Of a DNA stretch of 6,415 bases, positions 6,260 to 6,415 are shown piece after piece. A program made the position numbers and the translations under genes. The notes under the pieces are model-generated. The model was not told where the DNA came from. It was given only the letters and a program-made list of their open reading frames with translations, and did not search any database. The DNA is from an uncultured Planctomycetaceae bacterium (lineage in GTDB: Bacteria > Planctomycetota > Planctomycetia > Planctomycetales > Planctomycetaceae). The DNA is taken from contig CAIXQV010000559.1 in assembly GCA_903921605.1 (NCBI GenBank), forward strand, positions 1 to 6,415. Direction: 5' to 3'. The first letter of the stretch is position 1, and the number at the start of each line of letters is the position of its first letter.

Positions 6260-6287
6260 AAAGTAGCCGTCTCGCTCCGCCGAGACG
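6260..6287 (+). repeat. REP-like hairpin, copy 2
   Basis: AAAGTA, spacer GC, then CGTCTCG-CTCCGC-CGAGACG with a perfect 7-bp stem. Here the foot reads GTAG, the tetranucleotide that precedes the stem in many RAYT-associated REPs. Relative to copy 1, two base pairs change from A-T/T-A to G-C/C-G with both arms altered together, and the loop gains one base. Confidence 0.6.
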
Positions 6288-6295
6288 AGTCCTTG

Positions 6296-6312
6296 CAGCC
6301 GGCCTGCGGCTG
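6296..6312. repeat. Short GC-rich hairpin next to REP copy 2
   Basis: CAGCCG/CGGCTG, a 6-bp perfect stem with a 5-nt loop, 8 nt after the second REP-like hairpin. It may be the partner hairpin of a two-hairpin element (BIME-like) or unrelated. Confidence 0.4.
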
Positions 6313-6415
6313 AGGAAACTCCCGATCGATCCTTAGTGCCACTTTATCAACGCTGTATCGATTTGGTAGCCTGTTTTGGCGACCTAACGTGCATCGCAAA
6401 AGGCTCATCTCGGCG

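Larger units (their letters stand above)
5953..6415. other. Intergenic region with decayed REP/RAYT material
   Basis: These 463 nt hold no intact gene. The content is two related REP-like hairpins, a fragment of a REP-associated transposase on the minus strand, and a third hairpin, all listed separately. From 6313 to the window end I see no gene, terminator or clear promoter; minus-strand ORF 6408-6202 has no recognisable domain. Confidence 0.6.

Noticed and set aside
5967..6312. CRISPR-like array from repeated hairpins
   Set aside because: Only two related copies about 290 bp apart, with covarying rather than identical stems and no regular spacers or cas genes.

Overview
The window most likely comes from a planctomycete (Planctomycetota). 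This is inferred from the mix seen: moderate GC, isolated genes separated by long intergenic gaps, a large Tat-exported alpha/beta hydrolase of an acetylxylan-esterase-like type common in that phylum, a lone argF, and palindromic intergenic repeats beside a RAYT-type transposase remnant. Species cannot be told from the sequence alone.

Layout. Minus strand, 1-427: the N-terminal 142 codons of a nucleotide-sugar dehydrogenase (UDP-HexNAc 6-dehydrogenase type) that runs off the left edge. 428-840: non-coding, with a 16-bp tandem repeat and two small hairpins just past argF. Minus strand, 841-1758: argF, ornithine carbamoyltransferase, complete, with Asp in place of the usual Cys of the HCLP motif. 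1759-2194: a 436-nt divergent gap holding a terminator-like hairpin with a U tract in the argF leader, a 16-bp palindrome, and an AT-rich block before hflX. Plus strand, 2195-3517: hflX, a ribosome-associated GTPase starting at TTG. 3518-3759: a 62-nt near-perfect hairpin and the leader of the next gene. Plus strand, 3760-5952: a 730-residue Tat-exported two-domain alpha/beta hydrolase. 5953-6415: no intact gene, but two related REP-like hairpins bracketing the decayed C-terminus of a REP-associated tyrosine transposase (RAYT), plus a third hairpin.

The genes do not form an operon or an evident joint pathway. They cover polysaccharide precursor supply, arginine biosynthesis, ribosome rescue and extracytoplasmic ester hydrolysis. 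I see no clear new multi-gene system. The most interesting material is non-coding: the REP/RAYT remnant with covarying hairpins, the long hairpin after hflX, and a possible attenuator ahead of argF. In coding sequence, the ArgF motif change and the degenerate second hydrolase domain deserve a look.
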